In this document: piece after piece, positions 58,998 through 64,000 of the stretch
Numbering within the stretch: position 1 is the first letter of the stretch
Layout: every line of letters starts with the position of its first letter
Origin: Triatoma infestans
Lineage: Eukaryota; Arthropoda; Insecta; Hemiptera; Reduviidae
Direction: 5' to 3'
Length of the DNA: 64,000 nt
Assembly: GCA_011037195.1 (NCBI GenBank)
Contig: JAAEAF010003391.1
Span: forward strand, 1-64,000
Made by a program: the position numbers and the translations under genes
Notes under the pieces: model-generated
The model's database searches: none
The model's input: the letters and a program-made list of their open reading frames with translations, nothing else
What the model was told of the DNA's origin: nothing

Positions 58998-60491
58998 AAA
59001 TTCAAAATTCAGCACACTCCTGGCCACCGTACCTAGCGCATAGCGCCAAAACCGGTGCCTATGGTCACTCAGCCTTGCCTACTATGTAGGCAAGTTTCCA
59101 TCCCTGCCACGTGGAGGCGGACCTCTACATATCCGTCTAGTCCGGCGCATTACCGCTACTTCTCGAGCAAACAGAGCGAAGTCTTTAAAATTTTCAGCAC
59201 TTTTCACCAACTCTTTACATTCTCCCGGCCAATTCTCTCCTCTCCTTTTCAGCTTGAATTCCATATGGATTCTTGCCTCGTCGAGGAGAGAACATCGGAA
59301 GAGAACGTGATGCACTGCATCCCGTTCACCGCATTCGCAATTCGGGGAATCTTTCAAACCCAACTCATTGAGCTTAGAATTGAACTCCCCGTGGCCCGTG
59401 AAATATTGCGTTACGGTTTGGGATAGCTCCAGCCACCGCATCGATAGTCTGTGATGCACATTTGGGAAGAACTCATATGTAATTCTTCCTGTATCTGCCT
59501 CATCCCAGCGTCTTTGCCACTTCCCAATCTCATACTCTCGGATCTTATTTCTTGCAAGAGTAGTAGGCATCTGACTGGACAGCTCCTCACCATCGAGGAC
59601 AATCTTGACCTCTTTTTTAAACTTATGGGTAAGGGCTCTCATCTCAACGAGGAGATCAAGCGGCAACCACCGGTCCGCACACCAGCGACCACCGGTAAGG
59701 AAGCGTGGATGATGTCGCATAGGCCCTTTTTACAAAGCATAAAATTGCTCTTTGCATTCGCAACAGAGTGCCGCTGTACGACTGCATGTCAAGCTTGTCG
59801 GCCCAACAGGCAGCTGCGTACGCTGCGACATTCTCTATTACGCCCCTATAAATGGTTAGGGCCACGCCAGTCTTCAGCCCCCACTCACCACGGGCTACTC
59901 TTTTTATTCCCTGGTACAAGTTGAGACATCTGGAGGCCACCCACTGAATATGGGGCTTAAAAGAAAGCTTCCAATCCAGCAGCACGCCCAGGTACTCAAA
60001 CTGGGTCACATGGACTATTCTGTGATCGTCCATCCTTATCCAGGGAGGACGACTGGGATGAAGTTTGCCTTTCATTAGCATCACTTTAGACTTCTCGAAC
60101 GAAATCTGAAGCTTCTCCCCTTGACACCAATTCTTAATTCGGGTTACAACAGCGCTCGCACGCTCTTCTAACTCCCGACGAGAATCACCATGAACGACTA
60201 CCGCAAGGTCGTCAGCGTATGCAACTGAATCACAATAATCCATCATTTCTATGTGCTCTAACAATCCGTCCATGACCAAGTTCCACAGGAACGGGCCCAC
60301 CACCAAGCCCTGCGGACAACCTTTAGTTATTGGCCTGGATGTTTCGCCGGCTTGAGTCACAAGCACCGCCACTCTATGAGTGAGGTAGCTTTGTATCAGT
60401 TTAAAAAGGTTTGGTGGACAATCTCTCTTTTTAAGTGACTCTAATACAGTCGGCCACAATCTAATACAGTTCTAAGTGACTCTAATACAAT
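58998..60491 (-). mobile_element. R1-clade LINE, 5'-truncated, with 14-bp target duplication
   Basis: Flanked by CGACTCACATTACA at 58984-58997 and 60492-60505. The 1494 bp end in a short GAATTTT repeat tail on the minus strand. Near the 5' junction a 20-bp text (GTATTAGAGTCACTTA) occurs twice, a common mark of target-primed insertion. Confidence 0.88.
59082..60459 (-). pseudogene. R1-clade reverse transcriptase and zinc C-terminus
   Basis: The first frame (60459-59656) has TKGCPQGLVVGPFLWNLVMD and SVAYADDLAVVVHGD (catalytic aspartates), KNWCQGEKLQISFEKSK and FEYLGVLLDWKLSF. The frame changes near 59690-59715. The second frame (59720-59082) has PLDLLVEMRA and the zinc end CECGERDAVHHVLFRCSLLDEAR. 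There is no RNase H, as usual for R1. Endonuclease and ORF1 are lost by truncation. Apart from the frameshift the sequence is well preserved, so it is young. Confidence 0.88.
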
Positions 60492-61659
60492 CGACTCACA
60501 TTACAGTTTAAATATAATAATTCCCCCTCGTAACTTCATTATTGTTTGAATCATTTTTAGGTTGTTATCGTCCGATATATAGTGATCATCGCCAAAGACA
60601 ATCTGAATTCCCTACACAAGGAATGAAAGGTGGAATTCTGGGCCCTTACCATCATACTATTTCTAAATTCTTCGTTTAAACTACACACAAGTTCGTCCAA
60701 ACTAATTTTGGTTCCCTTCCGTAAAATAATCCTGAAATTCCCAATTATATTTTATATCAAAATCTTTAAGCACTTTATGCCAAAATAATTTTTTTGTGGT
60801 TATTTCCTGAGCTAATATTTTGTGAAGTCGGCTATCTGGAAGCAACAAAACTTTCTGGATATAATTAAAGTGTAGTTGAATGGTATATATAAATATTGGC
60901 TACACACCCGTGTCTAAGTAAACTATAAAATTGGGTGTATTCATCGGTAGGGAGAATAACTTTTTTATAAAATATATCAATAATTTTTCAATAGCTTCTA
61001 CTTTCCTAAAGCTCCATACCTGCGAAGCAAATAACAAATAATCGCTCTGAATACCGAGTTAAAAATTTCAAATTGTACAGATACCGGAATAAATTTATTT
61101 TTTATTATTTTATTGTACATACATGGAATACCAAATTTTGCCGACGATACTTTTTCTTCTAAATGTACTTTAAATGAAGTTTGGGAGTCAAAGTAACTCC
61201 CAAATATTTATATTTATTGCCCATTTCTACTACATTTCCATTTAATTTCCAACTCTCATTTCTTGCACGTCTTCCCCCTTTTCCAAAGACTACTATTTTT
61301 AGATTTGCTTAAGTTTATTGAGAGATTCCATGTTTTACAATTTACCTTTAACTTATTTATTAATCTTTGAAGAATTGCTGGATGATCAGCCATTACAACA
61401 ATATCATCAGCATACAACAAACACCGAATATACCAGCAACTATAATACCATCTTTAAACTACACACAAGTTCATATAAAGTTTAAAGATTATACGGTTAA
61501 ATCGTATCATCAATATCAAAACATTATTAACATCAATATTTAATAAATTATTTAAGTTTTTCTTCGAAGTTACTCGATTTTGATTCCAAATATATTATAA
61601 TGATGGATGAGGATAGTGAGATTCGGTTATTTTTGAAAAAATAAAAAGCATATATTTTT

Positions 61660-61696
61660 GCCAATGTTTCGACAAATATATTGTCTTTATCAAGGC
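61660..61696 (-). ncRNA. Hammerhead-like motif, altered first box
   Basis: GGCC, TTGATAA (two changes from CUGANGA), extra A, hairpin GACAA...TTGTC, GAAAC, ATTGGC. Helix I GCC/GGC is possible. Confidence 0.35.
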
Positions 61697-61916
61697 CTAC
61701 AACATAAAAATACAAAGGGTTCTTTTAGAAAGACAAAATCGAAAAAACAAAAAACAGAAAGTATCAGAGGATACAATATATAGGTTAGTTTATAATTTTT
61801 TTTTTTGTTTACTTACGTCAAAATATTTTTTTTTATTTAAGTAAACTAAAAGTAAAGTAAGTATTATAATTTCTGCTTTTTGTTTTTGTAAAAGAACCCT
61901 TTGTATTTTTATGTTG

Positions 61917-61957
61917 TAGGCCTTGATAAAGACAATATTATATTTGTCGAAACGGCA
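61917..61957 (+). ncRNA. Hammerhead-like motif, altered first box
   Basis: GGCC, TTGATAA, extra A, hairpin GACAATA...TATTTGTC, GAAAC, but GGC follows without the triplet. Mirror partner of 61660-61696. Confidence 0.3.
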
Positions 61958-62199
61958 AAAATATAAGTTTTTTATTATTAAAAAAGACCAAATCTTACTA
62001 TCCTTATCCATCATTTAAGAACGGTCGAGAAGAATTTTCCATTAATGTTATACAGATGGTAGACCCAAACATTGTACGATTGGTACTTTAGTGGAAATCT
62101 TAATGCTATTGTTCCCCCAGAACTTTACAAAATTAAATTATTCCCATAAAAATGTTTCAAGTAAAAATTATAGGTATTTATTAACTTCCCGCATACAAT

Positions 62200-62345
62200 C
62201 AACAAGTGTCATGTATGATATAAACAAAAAGTTGAAGTCTACTCTCTACACGAATTATTGATATATAGCCTGGACTCTGATGATAGATGAGAATCCGAAA
62301 CCGGTCAAGGACAACAAAAATTAGCTTGCCACGATGGATAATATA
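62200..62345 (+). mobile_element. Single Penelope-like arm
   Basis: Matches the right arm at 41717-41895 (CAACAAGTGT, GTTGAAGT, ACTCTCTACACGAA, then the hammerhead, then GATGGATAA). No inverted partner adjacent. Confidence 0.55.
62277..62306 (+). ncRNA. Hammerhead ribozyme, full consensus core
   Basis: CTGATGA, extra U, helix II GAT-GAGA-ATC (outer pair lost), GAAA, CCGGTC. All core bases match the consensus, including the usual U at the variable position. Helix I is not convincing, so self-cleavage activity is uncertain. Confidence 0.62.
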
Positions 62346-62460
62346 ATAGATAAACACGTCACTTTTATTGAAACACATTTCCGGAATATTGATTTTATTG
62401 AGTGGTTGGTATTGCGCTACTTCTTTGGCATTCACAAGGTTCATGAGAAGAATATACATT

Positions 62461-62712
62461 TTTTTTTTTTTATTTTTTTTTTTTTTATTTAAGGCGTCTC
62501 AACATCTGTGGTCATTTGCGCCCGGAGCCTTCTCAGTGCACTGCCGGCCTCCGGACAGTGTTCTCCCGTTACAGACAACACTGTCCATCACCGGACAGTG
62601 AGCTGTAGGGGCTCCTAGGAAGAGAAAATCTAAGGGCAGCACGGCTGGATTCGAACCCGTGATCTCCGCGTTACTAGTCCAGCGCGCTACCACTGAGCTA
62701 ATCCCTTCCCTT
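62461..62712 (-). mobile_element. tRNA-Ala SINE, complete, with perfect 12-bp target duplication
   Basis: Flanked by AGAATATACATT at 62449-62460 and 62713-62724. The minus strand starts GGGAAGGGATTAGCTCAG (box A), has box B GGTTCGAATCC (one base varied: GGGTTCGAATCC), the body with CCTAGGAGCCCC, and a tail ending TTGAGACGCC and a poly-A. It lacks the leader of the composite retroposon and has a different 3' tail. Confidence 0.88.
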
Positions 62713-62749
62713 AGAATATACATTAGAAGTATTTTAATCTTATCAAAAG

Positions 62750-62815
62750 AACACTGTCCAAAGAGCGGCAGTGCACTGAAAAGACTCCGAACACAAAGGA
62801 CCATAACTTTTGACG
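62750..62815 (+). mobile_element. SINE tail fragment, opposite orientation
   Basis: GGCAGTGCACTGAAAAGACTCC followed by GACGTGTCTTAAA matches the last part of the neighbouring SINE, inverted. Confidence 0.6.
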
Positions 62816-63365
62816 TGTCTTAAACTATTAAAAACAAATAAAAAGAAACTTACTTGAATTCATTGATAAAAATAAAATTAACAAATTCAGTTAAAAAAAT
62901 GATTTTATTATTATTATCAAAGGTAATTATCACATATTTAAATATTAAATACAATGAAATTATTTTTTAAATTAAACAATAGTGTTTTAGTAAAGCCAGA
63001 AGAAAATATGAGACGACGGTGCAGTAGTTAGTTTCTCTGAAAGGATGGAGTTTAGTGTGTGTGGTGTGTGTGGGTATATTATACGCTGGCGATGATTCTC
63101 GTTAGCATCACTTCCACTAATGCCCTTAACTACACCTCACCCATACCGGATAGAGGAGACCTATTCCAGTTAGCGGAAAGTGAATATAAATGTTAGCTTT
63201 TAATATGTTAATTATTAATTAACGATTTGAATATTAATACAGTTTTAGTACAATGGTTAAATAACTGTTTTAGATGGCATTCATTCAAAGAACATTAAGT
63301 GTATAAGAAGTAAAAAAAAAAAAATAACTTATATAAGTTTAATGTTTTCAATGATGACGAAAATA
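62816..63365. other. Non-coding; no gene recognised
   Basis: AT-rich sequence, with a GTGTGTG patch near 63055. Confidence 0.35.
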
Positions 63366-63880
63366 GTAAAGTGTGAAAAACCTGAAGTGAGGCCATGAAC
63401 CTACGACCCAAATTTAAGCATGGTGGTAGGGAAACTGTAAATTATTAAAGGTTATTGGACCAGCAACTTGATTTAGACATTCCTTAAAACTAACGCTCAA
63501 AAACTAGGTTTTTTGTTTCACATTTGGTTTGAAAGTCTATGTTCGTGTCTGGTATAGAGAAAAACTGAAAATTATTGAAAAGATTATGGACCAGTACTTT
63601 TATTTAGATATTCCTCAGGAAAACTGCTCAAAAACTAGGTCTTGTTTCAAATTTCGAGTAACTACAAAAATAACGATCCAAAACATTGTGTCAGAAAAGT
63701 AGAAGAATGGTTGCTTTATTATGGTCCTAGGCAAATAAGAACCTCCGCCTCAATCACCCAATCCAAACCCTAAACCTAGAACAATCTTTGGAATTAAGTC
63801 AAAAAACGACAAAAACCTTGTGGGATTAAAAAATAAACAACAGCTCTCTCGATCCCTAGTAGAGGAATCATTCAAATATT
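63366..63880 (+). pseudogene. Tc1-like transposase, C-terminal half, decayed
   Basis: Reads NLRPKFKHGG (the KHGGG motif), then EKIMDQYFYLDIPQEN, then NNDPKHCVRKVEEWLLYYGP, the second catalytic aspartate with its DPKH motif. QIRTSASITQS and ENLW-like text (NNLWN) follow, where the SPDLNPIE motif should be; its aspartate is damaged. About 100 bp around the EKI...EN segment is duplicated in tandem (63429-63528 and 63560-63655). Several stops and frameshifts. Terminal repeats were not found. Confidence 0.7.
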
Positions 63881-64000
63881 GAGCCACATAGACAAAAAAA
63901 AAAAACTTGCTTCTGGATAAACAATCGCTTTAGGCAGGTAAATAATAAGTAAAGGTGGCCCTATTGATCATTTATAAATAATTGTTTGTTAAATTCACAC

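Larger units (their letters stand above)
58565..61440 (-). pseudogene. LINE without RNase H, interrupted by an R1-clade insertion
   Basis: The part upstream of the insertion (61440-60506) reads LLYADDIVVMADHPAIL, KTWNLSINLSKSKIVVFGKGG and KYKYLGVTLTPKL, the catalytic YADD and following motifs, then decayed thumb sequence (GMELWGIESIEKLL, LFSLPTNTPN). After the insertion (58983-58640) it continues with a zinc-type end QCSLCNRKESEDTYHYVAVCPILKDIR, split here for length: QCSLCN, then TYHYVAVCPILKDIR. A 3' region and ATT-rich tail end it near 58565-58620. Many stops. CR1/Jockey-like by eye; the clade is uncertain. Confidence 0.75.
61599..62018. mobile_element. Foldback with a pair of decayed hammerhead-like motifs
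   Basis: The arms 61599-61760 and 61870-62018 are inverted copies (ATGATGGATGAGGATAGT, AAAGGGTTCTTTTA and complements). Motifs on the minus strand at 61660-61696 and the plus strand at 61917-61957. Confidence 0.65.

Noticed and set aside
59055..59924. Plus-strand reading frames of 123 and 157 residues
   Set aside because: They are antisense to the R1 reverse transcriptase and its zinc end, which explain the open frame.

Overview
This window is nuclear DNA from an arthropod, very probably an insect; I cannot place the order. It is AT-rich and littered with homopolymers and microsatellites. The transposon mix is typical of insects: mariner, piggyBac, hAT, pogo/Tigger and Tc1 DNA elements, Jockey/I/R1-type LINEs, tRNA-derived SINEs and LTR elements. 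The only recognisable host coding sequence is the first exon of a chemosensory protein (CSP/OS-D family, insect and arthropod specific) at 3136-3331 on the minus strand. Nothing prokaryotic, no CRISPR array, no rRNA gene and no functional tRNA gene was seen.

Layout. 1-5.4 kb: a modular repeat (family A), a foldback MITE, a Tigger deletion derivative, the CSP exon and a hAT-like MITE with an 8-bp target duplication. 5.6-8.1 kb: a nearly complete piggyBac element with TTAA duplications and a twice-frameshifted transposase. 8-25 kb: mostly non-coding, with tRNA-Ala SINEs, a larger composite retroposon, Penelope-like foldback relics, a 796-bp foldback MITE and a decayed LINE with RNase H. 26-28 kb: a solo LTR, then two LINE fragments fused to each other. 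28-34 kb: no gene seen. 34.4-38.1 kb: family A copies, one split by a full-length mariner with an open 349-aa transposase. 38.5-48.3 kb: a 5'-truncated LINE, a tRNA-Thr SINE, an inverted pair of hammerhead-like motifs and more retroposons. 50-56 kb: two copies of one RNase-H LINE, composite retroposons and a second solo LTR nested in one of them. 56.4-61.5 kb: a stack of LINEs including an R1-clade element inserted in another LINE. 61.6-64 kb: more Penelope-like foldbacks, a SINE with perfect target duplications and a decayed Tc1 transposase.

The most interesting signal is a recurring small-RNA fold rather than a gene. At least six loci contain hammerhead-ribozyme-like cores (a CUGANGA box, a helix II hairpin, GAAA, then a cleavage triplet). 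Five of these loci are inverted pairs with a minus-strand motif on the left and a plus-strand motif on the right. Hammerheads in the terminal repeats of Penelope-like retroelements are established knowledge, so I read these loci as Penelope-like or derived non-autonomous relics; no Penelope reverse transcriptase was recognised. Other structural points are two unrelated solo LTRs that both use CTAG as target, a composite retroposon with its tRNA-like promoter in the middle, a LINE copy with a 42-bp target duplication, and several datable nested insertions.

The genes do not form a pathway. Apart from the CSP exon, the coding pieces are transposition enzymes and their remains.
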